64,000 nt of DNA from Uliginosibacterium paludis (GTDB taxonomy: Bacteria; Pseudomonadota; Gammaproteobacteria; Burkholderiales; Rhodocyclaceae), in assembly GCF_039631355.1 (NCBI RefSeq), contig NZ_JBDIVF010000002.1, positions 372,001-436,000 of the forward strand. Direction: 5' to 3'. The first letter of the stretch is position 1; each line of letters starts with the position of its first letter. A program made the position numbers and the translations under genes. The notes under the pieces were generated by a model, which was not told the DNA's origin, made no database searches, and was given only the letters and a program-made list of their open reading frames with translations. Below are positions 8,652 through 16,960 of the stretch, in pieces.

Positions 8652-8987
8652 TCAGAAGCCGGTGAAACGCCCGGCGAGGAATTTCTTGACCGCAGCGGAC
8701 TGCTGCACGATTCGCCGTTCAAGACGCGCCTTCTCCTGCCAGGAGATGAGGATGCTCACCTGCTCGACCACCAACTGGCAGGCGGGATCCTGCTGACGCA
8801 GGATGTCGGGCCGGACGGTGTTGGCGAAATCAAGGGCTGTCGCGCGATCGTCAATCATGCAGTGCATGGAATAGTCGCGGACTTCGCCAGTCGCCGAGAC
8901 ATAACGACTGTCTGTCAGTCGTGGGCGCTTGTTGTCCTTGCGCGGCTTGACGCAGCCTACCGTCCAGTAACTGACACACGCTTTCAT
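8652..8987 (-). CDS. hypothetical protein
   Basis: Protein of 111 residues that I do not recognise. The start at 8987 is supported by a GTCAAGAG ribosome site just upstream; the frame stays open for another 30 residues with no better start. It is soluble, with no signal peptide or membrane helix. Three Cys lie in the first half (MKACVSYWTVGC and MHCMIDDRA) and one more near residue 79 (QDPACQLVVEQ). The C-terminal third is helical and basic (SWQEKARLERRIVQQSAAVK). It stands alone between the chemoreceptor and the ATP synthase operon. The sequence composition looks like a real protein rather than a GC-driven frame. Confidence 0.55.
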   Translation of the reverse strand: MKACVSYWTVGCVKPRKDNKRPRLTDSRYVSATGEVRDYSMHCMIDDRATALDFANTVRPDILRQQDPACQLVVEQVSILISWQEKARLERRIVQQSAAVKKFLAGRFTGF

Positions 8988-9466
8988 CTCTTGACCCGCT
9001 GCTTTGCCCTGCACAGCCCGCACTATCGTGCTGACATTATTGCGGGACACCGACCTGCCTTGAGGCCTGTCGTGCATTCTCTTCCGCGAATGCCTGAGAG
9101 GATTTGCGCGGATGCAACGAACTACACCAAAGTAGTAGATCGTCGCTCATGAGCGGAACGCCGCGGGTTGGCGTGATGGCGCTTCCGGGGTATCGATCGC
9201 CCGGCTCTGCCATGTCCGTCCGGATGAAGGTCGGGAGCTCTTGGCTGCTTGAAAAGCCGGGCTTTCAGGTCAGCGGCCGGCCGCCAGTGATGCCGGCCCT
9301 GCCCGCTTCGCGGAGGATCATTCGCGCCGAGGAGCGGCCAGGGTCTCTCCGCAAAACGACGGACTTCCGCAGCGCCCCCCGACGCTTGCGGAGACGCACA
9401 CGGGGGGCTCTGCCCCGCAAATGAAAAAGGCGCCCTGCGGCGCCTCCGGTTCCTGCAAAGCCGTGC
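8988..9466. other. intergenic region, leader of the hypothetical gene and end of the atp operon
   Basis: The 479 bases hold a short palindrome at 9121-9136 (ACTAC, six bases, GTAGT), about 135 bases upstream of the hypothetical gene's start, and the atp terminator near 9424-9445. Nothing in the remainder looks coding. Confidence 0.5.
9424..9445 (-). terminator. intrinsic terminator of the atp operon
   Basis: On the minus strand, GGCGCC (9444-9439), a four-base loop, GGCGCC (9434-9429) and TTTTT (9428-9424) form a typical Rho-independent terminator. It lies 22 bases after the atpC stop. Confidence 0.85.
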
Positions 9467-9892
9467 TCAGTGCGAACGATGACGATAACGGTCGATCGTG
9501 GACAGCTGGGCAATGGCTTCGGCCAGTTCGGCCTGCGCGGAAGCGTAATTCACTTCCTGCTGGCGATTGGCCATGAGCTCTTCTGCGCGCTTCTTGGCTT
9601 CCAGCGCCTTGGCTTCGTCGAGATCCTTGCCACGGATCGCGGTGTCGGCCAGAACGGTCACCAGATTCGGCTGGACTTCCAGCATGCCGCCGGCAACGAA
9701 AATGACTTCCTCTTCGTTCCTGTTCGGCAGCTTGATGCGCACGGTGCCCGGACGGATGCGGGTCATCAGCGGCGCATGGCCGGGCAGGATGCCCAGCTCA
9801 CCCATTTCGCCCGGAAGCGAAACGAGCTCGGCCAGACCGGAGAAGATTTCCTCTTCCGCGCTGACGACATCGACATGAACGGTCATTGCCAT
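9467..9892 (-). CDS. atpC: ATP synthase F1 epsilon subunit
   Basis: Epsilon subunit of F1, 141 residues, the usual length. The N-terminal beta-sandwich carries family motifs (VDVVSAEEEIFSG, GELGILPGHAPLMT, VAGGMLEVQPN), and the C-terminal two-helix hairpin (residues ~90-135, DEAKALEAKKRAEELM) is the regulatory part that inhibits ATP hydrolysis. It is the last gene of the operon and is separated from atpD by 99 bases filled with an unusual G-tract inverted repeat. All other atp junctions in this operon are shorter, so atpC may be uncoupled or post-transcriptionally tuned. Confidence 0.97.
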   Translation of the reverse strand: MAMTVHVDVVSAEEEIFSGLAELVSLPGEMGELGILPGHAPLMTRIRPGTVRIKLPNRNEEEVIFVAGGMLEVQPNLVTVLADTAIRGKDLDEAKALEAKKRAEELMANRQQEVNYASAQAELAEAIAQLSTIDRYRHRSH

Positions 9893-9904
9893 TGTGTTTC
9901 TCCG

Positions 9905-9988
9905 TGAGTGGAGAGTCGGGAGTCAGGCGTCGGGAAACCGTCCGGCGCACGCGCGCCCCGACTCCCCGATCCCCACTCCCCACTCCCT
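9905..9988 (-). repeat. G-tract inverted repeat between atpD and atpC
   Basis: On the transcribed (minus) strand five G-tracts of 3-4 G (9987-9985, 9981-9978, 9974-9971, 9967-9964, 9959-9956) are separated by 3-4 base spacers AGT, AGT, ATC and AGTC. After a GC-rich centre with alternating CG, a second, less regular arm is the approximate inverse complement (gtcgggagtc on the plus strand, 9916-9925). It can be drawn as a long imperfect hairpin or as a G-quadruplex in the mRNA. GGGAGTC/GGGATTC pentamer-like arrays of this type occur as dispersed intergenic elements in some xanthomonads and betaproteobacteria. Confidence 0.6.
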
Positions 9989-9991
9989 GCC

Positions 9992-11416
9992 TTACTGCAG
10001 CGTCTTGGCCTTCTCGACCACTTCCTCGATGGTGCCGACCATGTAGAAAGCCTGCTCGGGCAGATGGTCGTATTCACCGGCGACGATGCCCTTGAAGCCC
10101 TTGATGGTGTCCTTCAGCGGCACGTACTTGCCGGGCGAGCCGGTAAACACTTCAGCCACGTGGAAGGGCTGGGACAGGAAGCGCTGGATCTTGCGGGCGC
10201 GAGCCACGATCAGCTTGTCTTCCGGCGCCAGTTCGTCCATGCCGAGAATCGCGATGATGTCGCGCAGTTCCTTGTAGCGCTGCAGGGTCTGCTGCACGCC
10301 ACGCGCCACGGAGTAATGCTCTTCACCGACGACCAGCGGGTCGAGCTGGCGGCTGGTAGAGTCGAGCGGATCCACTGCGGGGTAGATACCCAGTGCAGCG
10401 ATGTCACGCGACAGCACAACGGTCGAGTCAAGGTGGAGGAAGGTGGTGGCAGGCGACGGGTCGGTCAAGTCATCCGCCGGCACATACACGGCCTGGATCG
10501 AGGTGATCGAGCCGACCTTGGTGGAGGTGATGCGCTCCTGCAGCTTGCCCATTTCTTCGGCCAGCGTCGGCTGATAGCCCACGGCGGAAGGCATGCGGCC
10601 CAGCAGTGCGGACACTTCGGTACCGGCCAGGGTGTAGCGGTAGATATTGTCGACGAAGAACAGGATGTCGCGGCCTTCGTCGCGGAACTTCTCGGCCATG
10701 GTCAGGCCGGTCAGTGCCACGCGCAGACGGTTGCCCGGGGGTTCGTTCATCTGACCGAACACCATCGCAACCTTGGACTCCTTCAGGTTGTCGAGCTTGA
10801 TAACGCCCGCTTCAGCCATCTCATGGTAGAAGTCGTTCCCTTCACGGGTCCGCTCGCCCACGCCGGCAAACACGGAAAGACCCGAGTGCTGCTTGGCGAT
10901 GTTGTTGATCAGCTCCAGCATGTTCACGGTCTTGCCCACGCCGGCGCCACCGAACAGGCCGACCTTGCCGCCCTTGGCGAACGGGCAGATCAGGTCGATC
11001 ACCTTGATGCCGGTTTCGAGCAGGTCCACCGAAGGCGACAGCTCGTCGAACTTCGGAGCCGGCTGGTGAATTTCGCGACGCTCTTCGCACTCGACCGGGC
11101 CGACTTCGTCGATCGGACGACCCAGCACGTCCATGATGCGACCCAGCGTGCCGTGGCCGACCGGAACCGAAATGGCGGCGCCGGTGCCATTGACCTTCAT
11201 GCCGCGGCGCAGGCCGTCGGAGGAGCCCATGGCGATGGTACGGACGATGCCGTCACCCAGCTGCTGCTGCACTTCGAAAGTCAGGCCCTTCTCGACCAGC
11301 GCGTTTTCTTCGCTGGCGTCGAGCGTCAGGGCTTCATAGACCTTGGGCATGGCGTCACGCGGGAACTGGATGTCCACCACGGCGCCGATACACTGAACAA
11401 CGGATCCTTGACTCAT
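9992..11416 (-). CDS. atpD: ATP synthase F1 beta subunit
   Basis: Catalytic beta subunit of F1, 474 residues. Walker A is GGAGVGKT; GERTREGNDFYHEM carries the catalytic-glutamate region; ILFFVDNIYR is the Walker B strand. Note DNIYR where most beta subunits read DNIFR, a mild change. The ATG at 11416 is chosen because GAGGA lies 7 bases before it; in-frame starts at 11443 and 11422 are too close to that site or overlap atpG. It lies 23 bases after atpG. Confidence 0.97.
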   Translation of the reverse strand: MSQGSVVQCIGAVVDIQFPRDAMPKVYEALTLDASEENALVEKGLTFEVQQQLGDGIVRTIAMGSSDGLRRGMKVNGTGAAISVPVGHGTLGRIMDVLGRPIDEVGPVECEERREIHQPAPKFDELSPSVDLLETGIKVIDLICPFAKGGKVGLFGGAGVGKTVNMLELINNIAKQHSGLSVFAGVGERTREGNDFYHEMAEAGVIKLDNLKESKVAMVFGQMNEPPGNRLRVALTGLTMAEKFRDEGRDILFFVDNIYRYTLAGTEVSALLGRMPSAVGYQPTLAEEMGKLQERITSTKVGSITSIQAVYVPADDLTDPSPATTFLHLDSTVVLSRDIAALGIYPAVDPLDSTSRQLDPLVVGEEHYSVARGVQQTLQRYKELRDIIAILGMDELAPEDKLIVARARKIQRFLSQPFHVAEVFTGSPGKYVPLKDTIKGFKGIVAGEYDHLPEQAFYMVGTIEEVVEKAKTLQ

Positions 11417-11439
11417 TGTCATATCCTCAATAACTAGAT

Positions 11440-12309
11440 TCAAACTGCGGCGGCGCCGCTGACGATTTCCGAAATCTCTTTCGTAATCGCAGCCTGACGG
11501 GTCTTGTTGTAGACCAGCTGCAAATCCTTGATGACCGTTCCGGCGTTATCCGACGCAGCCTTCATCGCGACCATCCGTGCGCTCTGCTCCGAAGCCATGT
11601 TCTCGGCAACGGCCTGGTAGACCAGCGCTTCGACGTAGCGAAGCAGCAGTTCATCGATGACCACCTGCGGGCTGGGCTCGTAGAAGTAATCCCAGGTGTG
11701 GGTCGGCGCGCCCATGATGTCGCCGGAGAGGGGCAGCAACTGCTCGACCACCGGCTCCTGACGCATCGTGTTCACGAAGCGCGTGTAGGCGATGTAGACC
11801 TTGTCGACCTCACCCGCGAGGTACTTGTCGATCATCACCTTGACCGGACCGATCAGCTTCTCGAGATGAGGCGTATCACCGATCTGTACGACACGCGACA
11901 CGACGTTGGCCCCCATGCGCTGCATGAAGCCCAGGCCCTTGTTGCCGATTGCCGTGACCGCGATGTCCTTCTCGCCCGCAGCCTGCCACTCGCGCATGGC
12001 GTTGACCACCACGCGCAGCACGTTGGTGTTCATGCCACCGCACAGGCCCTTGTCGGTCGTGACCAGAACCAGTCCCACGCCCTTGCCGGAGTTCTGCACC
12101 GTCAGGAACGGGTGACGATAGTCCGACAGATTCGCATGTGACAGGTTGGCTGCAAGCCGACGCACCTTTTCGGCATAGGGGCGGGCCTGCCGCATCTTTT
12201 CCTGCGCCTTGCGGCGCTTGGATGCGGCGACCATTTCCATTGCCTTGGTGATCTTGCGGGTGTTCTGGACGCTCTTGATCTTCGTCCGGATTTCTTTTCC
12301 GCCAGCCAT
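11440..12309 (-). CDS. atpG: ATP synthase F1 gamma subunit
   Basis: Rotor-shaft gamma subunit, 289 residues, the normal length. The N-terminal coiled coil (GKEIRTKIKSVQNTRKITKA) and the C-terminal helix (AITKEISEIVSGAAA) are well conserved, as is TDKGLCGGMN in the Rossmann-like centre. It sits between atpA (13 bases upstream) and atpD. Confidence 0.98.
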   Translation of the reverse strand: MAGGKEIRTKIKSVQNTRKITKAMEMVAASKRRKAQEKMRQARPYAEKVRRLAANLSHANLSDYRHPFLTVQNSGKGVGLVLVTTDKGLCGGMNTNVLRVVVNAMREWQAAGEKDIAVTAIGNKGLGFMQRMGANVVSRVVQIGDTPHLEKLIGPVKVMIDKYLAGEVDKVYIAYTRFVNTMRQEPVVEQLLPLSGDIMGAPTHTWDYFYEPSPQVVIDELLLRYVEALVYQAVAENMASEQSARMVAMKAASDNAGTVIKDLQLVYNKTRQAAITKEISEIVSGAAAV

Positions 12310-12322
12310 GATGTTTTCCCGG

Positions 12323-13861
12323 TTACGCCCAGCTCTTCTTGAACTCGACGATCGCAGCCTTCAGCGCTGCTTCAGCGTCGGCATCCAGATCCTTGGTCGA
12401 ATCGATCTTGTTCATCAGTTCCGCGTAGCTGGTACGCAGGTATTGATGGAGACCGGTTTCGAAAGCCAGGACGCGCTTGACGTCGACGTCGTCGGCGTAG
12501 CCACGGGTCACCGCATACAGCGTGACAGCCATCTCAGCGACCTGCAGCGGCGTGTATTGCGGCTGCTTGAGCACTTCCACGACGCGACGACCACGCTCGA
12601 GCTGCTTGCGGGTGGCTTCGTCCAGATCGGAAGCGAACTGTGCGAAAGCGGCCAGCTCACGATACTGTGCGAGGTCGGTACGGATACCGCCGGAGAGCTT
12701 CTTGACGACCTTGGTCTGGGCGGCACCACCGACGCGCGACACCGAGATACCGGCGTTGATGGCGGGGCGGACACCGGCGTTGAAGAGGTCGGTTTCCAGG
12801 AAGATCTGGCCGTCGGTAATCGAGATCACGTTGGTCGGCACGAAGGCCGACACGTCACCGGCCTGGGTTTCGATCACCGGCAGCGCGGTCAGCGAACCGG
12901 TCTTGCCCTTGACTTCACCGTTGGTGAACTTCTCGACATATTCCTCGTTGACGCGTGCGGCGCGCTCGAGCAGGCGGCTGTGCAGGTAGAACACGTCACC
13001 CGGATAGGCTTCACGGCCCGGCGGACGACGCAGCAGCAGCGAAATCTGGCGATAGGCCCAGGCTTGCTTGGTCAGATCGTCATAAATGATGAGGGCATCC
13101 TGACCGCGGTCGCGGAAGTATTCACCCATCGTGCAGCCGGAGTAGGCGGCGATGTACTGCATCGCGGCGGAATCGGAAGCCGAAGCTGCCACCACGATCG
13201 TGTATTCCAGCGCGCCCTGCTCCTGCAGCTTGCGCACCACGTTGTTGATCGTGGAGGCCTTCTGACCGATCGCCACATAGATACAGAAGAGGTTCTTGCC
13301 CTTCTGGTTGATGATCGTATCGACGGCCACCGCGGTCTTGCCGGTCTGGCGGTCACCGATGATCAGCTCGCGCTGGCCACGGCCGACAGGCACCATGGAG
13401 TCGATGGCCTTCAGACCGGTCTGCACCGGCTGGGACACGGACTTCCGCCAGATCACGCCCGGAGCGACCTTTTCGATCTTGTCGGTCAGCTTGGCGTTGA
13501 TCGGGCCCTTGCCGTCAATCGGGTTGCCGAGTGCGTCCACCACGCGCCCCAGCAGTTCGGGGCCGACGGGGACTTCCAGAATGCGGCCGGTACACTTGAC
13601 CGTGTCGCCTTCGGAGATGTGGGTGTAATCACCGAGCACCACCGCGCCGACCGAATCACGCTCGAGGTTGAGCGCGAGGCCGAAGGTGTTGTTCGGGAAT
13701 TCGAGCATTTCGCCCTGCATCACGTCAGTCAGGCCATGGACACGACAGATACCGTCGGTCACGGTGACGACAGTACCTTCGTTGCGAGCAGTGGCCGCCA
13801 GTTGCAGGTTCTGAATGCGACTCTTGATGAGATCGCTGATTTCAGAAGGATTGAGTTGCAT
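12323..13861 (-). CDS. atpA: ATP synthase F1 alpha subunit
   Basis: Alpha subunit of F1, 512 residues. Walker A is GDRQTGKT; the arginine-finger region appears as SVSRVGGAAQTK; the N-terminal MQLNPSEISDLIKSRIQNL helix is the delta-binding part. It follows atpH by 10 bases and precedes atpG by 13 bases. Confidence 0.98.
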   Translation of the reverse strand: MQLNPSEISDLIKSRIQNLQLAATARNEGTVVTVTDGICRVHGLTDVMQGEMLEFPNNTFGLALNLERDSVGAVVLGDYTHISEGDTVKCTGRILEVPVGPELLGRVVDALGNPIDGKGPINAKLTDKIEKVAPGVIWRKSVSQPVQTGLKAIDSMVPVGRGQRELIIGDRQTGKTAVAVDTIINQKGKNLFCIYVAIGQKASTINNVVRKLQEQGALEYTIVVAASASDSAAMQYIAAYSGCTMGEYFRDRGQDALIIYDDLTKQAWAYRQISLLLRRPPGREAYPGDVFYLHSRLLERAARVNEEYVEKFTNGEVKGKTGSLTALPVIETQAGDVSAFVPTNVISITDGQIFLETDLFNAGVRPAINAGISVSRVGGAAQTKVVKKLSGGIRTDLAQYRELAAFAQFASDLDEATRKQLERGRRVVEVLKQPQYTPLQVAEMAVTLYAVTRGYADDVDVKRVLAFETGLHQYLRTSYAELMNKIDSTKDLDADAEAALKAAIVEFKKSWA

Positions 13862-13871
13862 GAATGTGCTC

Positions 13872-14408
13872 CTAGTTCTGTAGCGCAGCGGCCATGGTGT
13901 TGAGCTTGCCGCGTACCGATGCGTCGATCACTTCGTCGCCGACGGCGATACGGATGCCACCGATGAGTTCGGGATCGATCTCGACTGCGACGCGCACCTT
14001 CGACTTGAAGTGCGCCTCGATATCGGCAGTCAGTGCGGCAAGGGCGGCGGGTTCGATCGGGAAAGCAGAGCTTACGACTGCGTCACGGACGCCCTCGTGT
14101 TCGCTCCGGAGCTGCTCGAACAGCTCGCGGATTTCGGGCAGATACTGGGCGCGTTCATTGTCGACCAGCACTTCCACGAAATTCGCTTCTTCCTTCGAAA
14201 CCTCACGCCCGGAGCTTTCCACCAGCAGGCGGGTGATCTGTTGCGAGCTCAGGCGGGGATTGCCGAAACAAGCCTGCACCTGGGCGTCGGCGACAACCGT
14301 CGCCAGACGCTCGAGCAGCCCCGACCAGGCGTCGAGCGCGCCAGCCTCGCGGGCAAGCGCGAACACCGCCTCGGCGTAAGGGCGCGCAAGGGTGACGTTC
14401 TCGGCCAT
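13872..14408 (-). CDS. atpH: ATP synthase F1 delta subunit
   Basis: Stator delta subunit, 178 residues. It has the typical N-terminal helical domain (LARPYAEAVFALAREAG) that binds the alpha N-termini, and a C-terminal domain ending in GGIRIAVGDEVIDASVRGKL that contacts subunit b. It starts 3 bases after the atpF stop, so translation is probably coupled. Confidence 0.97.
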   Translation of the reverse strand: MAENVTLARPYAEAVFALAREAGALDAWSGLLERLATVVADAQVQACFGNPRLSSQQITRLLVESSGREVSKEEANFVEVLVDNERAQYLPEIRELFEQLRSEHEGVRDAVVSSAFPIEPAALAALTADIEAHFKSKVRVAVEIDPELIGGIRIAVGDEVIDASVRGKLNTMAAALQN

Positions 14409-14411
14409 GGT

Positions 14412-14885
14412 TCAGTTCAGTTCCTGTTTCAGGTTTGACAGCAGCTCGGCATGGACCTGGGCATTGATTTCGCGACGCAGGATGCGTTCGGCACCGGAAA
14501 CGGCCAGAGCCGCCACTTGTGCACGAAGTTCTTCCTTCGCACGCTGCACAACGGTCTCGGCTTCGGCTTCCGCCGCCTCGCGAGCCGCCGCAACAATCGA
14601 TGCGGCCTGGGCGCGGGCTTCGTCAACGATCTGGGCGGCCTGCTTTTCAGCCGTGCCACGCAGATCGGATGCCGACTCGCGAGCCTTGCGGAGCTCTTCG
14701 CCCACGCGCTTCTCGGCGAGCGCCAGATCAGTCTTTGCCTTGTCTGCCGCCGCCAGTCCTTCGGTTATCTTCTGGGCACGCTCATCAAGCGCCTTGGTGA
14801 TCGGCGGCCACACGAATTTCATCGTGAACAGCACGAACACCAGGAACACAACGAGCTGCGCAATAAGCGTAGCGTTCAGATTCAC
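14412..14885 (-). CDS. atpF: ATP synthase Fo b subunit
   Basis: Peripheral-stalk b subunit, 157 residues. One N-terminal membrane helix (LIAQLVVFLVFVLFTMKFVW, residues 7-26) is followed by a long Ala/Glu/Arg-rich right-handed coiled coil to the end. Length and composition fit a homodimeric bacterial b rather than b/b'. Confidence 0.97.
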   Translation of the reverse strand: MNLNATLIAQLVVFLVFVLFTMKFVWPPITKALDERAQKITEGLAAADKAKTDLALAEKRVGEELRKARESASDLRGTAEKQAAQIVDEARAQAASIVAAAREAAEAEAETVVQRAKEELRAQVAALAVSGAERILRREINAQVHAELLSNLKQELN

Positions 14886-14933
14886 GGCACTAGCCTTTCT
14901 TGATGATGAGTAGCGATGTCGCTCAGGAAAGGC

Positions 14934-15176
14934 TTACTTCAGGAACGTCGAGGTGGCGAACCAGAGGGCGATACCGGTACCGATGATGAATGCAGCGTCG
15001 ATCAGACCAGCCAGCAGGAACATCTTGACCTGCAGGGCGTTCATCAGCTCGGGCTGACGGGCCGACGATTCGAGATACTTGCCACCCATCAGCGCGATGC
15101 CGATACAGGCACCGACAGCACCCAGACCGATGATCAGACCGCAAGCCAGTGCGATGAGGCCAAACTCTTGTTCCAT
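14934..15176 (-). CDS. atpE: ATP synthase Fo c subunit
   Basis: Proteolipid c subunit of 80 residues with two membrane helices. The ion-carrying carboxylate is D60, in LLAGLIDAAFIIGTGI, and the polar loop RQPE is at 40-43. The first helix is glycine-rich and lacks the Gln/Glu and Ser/Thr set of Na+-binding rings, so the ring is expected to carry protons. It lies 48 bases upstream of atpF and 77 bases after atpB, the widest gaps of the Fo genes, as is common for this highly translated gene. Confidence 0.97.
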   Translation of the reverse strand: MEQEFGLIALACGLIIGLGAVGACIGIALMGGKYLESSARQPELMNALQVKMFLLAGLIDAAFIIGTGIALWFATSTFLK

Positions 15177-15253
15177 GACAGCTCCTTTAATGGTGGGGTA
15201 AAACGTGGGTATGAAGTAGAGAACAATTCTTTCCGGATCAGGGCTGCGCCCTG

Positions 15254-16153
15254 TCAGTGCCCTTCATGCGACTGGCCGATGTACACCAGCGTCAGCATCA
15301 TGAAGATGAAAGCCTGCAGCGTGACCACGAGGATGTGGAATACGGCCCATGCGAAACCCGCCACGATCTGGCCCAGCCAGAGGAAAGCGGAGGGCGCATT
15401 GAGACCGGTCCAGGTCGCGCCCATCAGCGCGATCAGCATGAAGATCAGTTCGCCGGCAAACATGTTGCCGAACAGCCGCATGCCGTGCGAAACGGTCTTG
15501 GCGCAGAACTCGATGATCTGCATGGCGAAGTTGATGATGCCGAGCGCGACGGCAAACACCGGGTTCTTGCTGGTGCCGAAAGGCGCTGCCACAAGCTCGT
15601 GCGCCCAGCCACCCAAACCCTTGATCTTGATGTTGTAGTAGAGGCAGATCAGCAGCACGGTCAGCGCCATGCCCATCGTCGCGTTGATGTCAGCCGTCGG
15701 CACGACGCGCAGATAGGCGTGGTGTGCGTCGCCGCCGGTCGAACTGTAGATGCCTGCCCAGATGCGCGGCAGCACGTCGAGCGGCAGGAAGTCCATGGCG
15801 TTCATCAGGAAAACCCAGAGGAACACGGTCAGGGCCAGCGGCGCGACAAACTTGCGGGATTCTGCACTGTGGATCAGGCCCTTGGCCTGGTCGGCCACCA
15901 TCTCGATGAGGATTTCGATGGCGCACAGGAAACGGCTGGGCACACCGGAAGTCGCCTTGCGTGCCGCACAGAAAAGGATCAGGCCACCAATGACTGCCAG
16001 CGCCACGGAGAAAAACACCGTGTCATAGTTGAGCATCGTCCAGTCGATCAGTGCTTTCTGCTTGCCACCCGTTCCATTGAAATAGGTCAGGTGGTGGGCG
16101 ATGTATTCGCCGGCACTCATGCCATGCTGTGCAGTTTCGTTTTCGACGGACAT
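15254..16153 (-). CDS. atpB: ATP synthase Fo a subunit
   Basis: Membrane a subunit, 299 residues, forming the proton half-channels. The essential Arg lies in SHGMRLFGNMFAGE, and the last helices end in QAFIFMMLTLVYIGQSHEGH. The N-terminal region (HHLTYFNGTGGKQK) is longer than in E. coli, as is usual in betaproteobacteria. It begins one base after the atpI stop. Confidence 0.97.
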   Translation of the reverse strand: MSVENETAQHGMSAGEYIAHHLTYFNGTGGKQKALIDWTMLNYDTVFFSVALAVIGGLILFCAARKATSGVPSRFLCAIEILIEMVADQAKGLIHSAESRKFVAPLALTVFLWVFLMNAMDFLPLDVLPRIWAGIYSSTGGDAHHAYLRVVPTADINATMGMALTVLLICLYYNIKIKGLGGWAHELVAAPFGTSKNPVFAVALGIINFAMQIIEFCAKTVSHGMRLFGNMFAGELIFMLIALMGATWTGLNAPSAFLWLGQIVAGFAWAVFHILVVTLQAFIFMMLTLVYIGQSHEGH

Positions 16154-16154
16154 G

Positions 16155-16496
16155 TCAGGTTTTCACCAATAAAGCCAAAAAATTCGCCTGAAGCGTCACG
16201 ATCAGTCCGGCAATCAGAGCCGGCCAGCTCAAGCCCGGAAATTCCGCCCGGATAATCACGAGCAAGGAAAGAGCCAGGGCGATCTTGATCGCTTCTCCCA
16301 CAAAAATATCCAGCGCCGAAGTTCCGCTCGGTCTGCGCCTGCTGTTGAACAGATACAGCACACACGCAAGCGTGGGCAGCCAGCACACTGTGCTGCCCAG
16401 CCCCGCCGATACAGCCGAACGTGAGCCGCCGATCAGCCAGGCGCCGATCATGCAGGCAAGCGCGAACAGGATCTGTAATCCGACGAGCTTGAACAT
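16155..16496 (-). CDS. atpI: ATP synthase assembly/I protein
   Basis: Membrane protein of 113 residues with four hydrophobic helices (FKLVGLQILFALACMIGAWL first), the AtpI family found at the head of atp operons and thought to help c-ring assembly or Mg2+ supply. The ATG at 16496 is chosen; upstream in-frame codons would put the start across the predicted promoter. It is the first gene of the operon. Confidence 0.88.
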   Translation of the reverse strand: MFKLVGLQILFALACMIGAWLIGGSRSAVSAGLGSTVCWLPTLACVLYLFNSRRRPSGTSALDIFVGEAIKIALALSLLVIIRAEFPGLSWPALIAGLIVTLQANFLALLVKT

Positions 16497-16960
16497 GGTG
16501 ATCAGGGGGACCGGGCGGCAAAAAAGACCGCGCAATCTTAGAAGCCGCCATGACACAAGTCAAACCTGCTGCATTGCGGCAAACCCGTACCACACAAAGC
16601 TTTCGCCCGGTTTCGAGGGCTCAAAGCCATGCCTGGCAAGGATATTGTCGCGAAAAAGCCGAGTCGTGAAATCTTCTTGGCCGCAGGTTGATTGTGCGCA
16701 ACAGCACGGCATTTTTTGATTGATCAAACTCAAAAACAAATTGGATGTTCGTTTGGCCATCTTGAAATCAGGCCGGATTTCGTAGCAATACGCGCAATCC
16801 GGGCTGCTGAAATGACTTCAAAAGCCCTTGCCATGGGTATTTCGCGGGATTGGCACTATTGCAACGCAGCACGCCCGGGCGCTCCCGTTTGCGCTAAAGT
16901 CGCCGCTCGGCTTTGCCGGACGCCGGATTTGCGCCGGTCTGTTTCCAAGGATCCATCAAA
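16497..16960. other. divergent intergenic region between atpI and the first aas-like gene
   Basis: The 464 bases hold the atp promoter on the minus strand and an AT-rich stretch around 16710-16750 (including ttgattgatcaaactcaaaa) that stands out against the GC-rich surroundings and may carry the promoter or a regulator site for the plus-strand lipid genes. No gene is seen. Confidence 0.5.
16535..16563 (-). promoter_or_regulatory. predicted sigma-70 promoter of the atp operon
   Basis: On the minus strand TTGACT (16563-16558) and TAAGAT (16540-16535) are separated by exactly 17 bases. The -35 box matches 5 of 6 and the -10 box 4 of 6 consensus positions. Transcription would start near 16528, about 30 bases before the atpI start codon. 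Confidence 0.65.

Noticed and set aside
9908..11437. Long plus-strand open frame across atpD
   Set aside because: It lies antisense to a highly conserved F1 beta gene and has a His/Gln/Leu-rich product with no family features. It reflects GC-rich third positions.
12209..13903. Long plus-strand open frame across atpA
   Set aside because: Antisense shadow of atpA; the product shows no recognisable domain.
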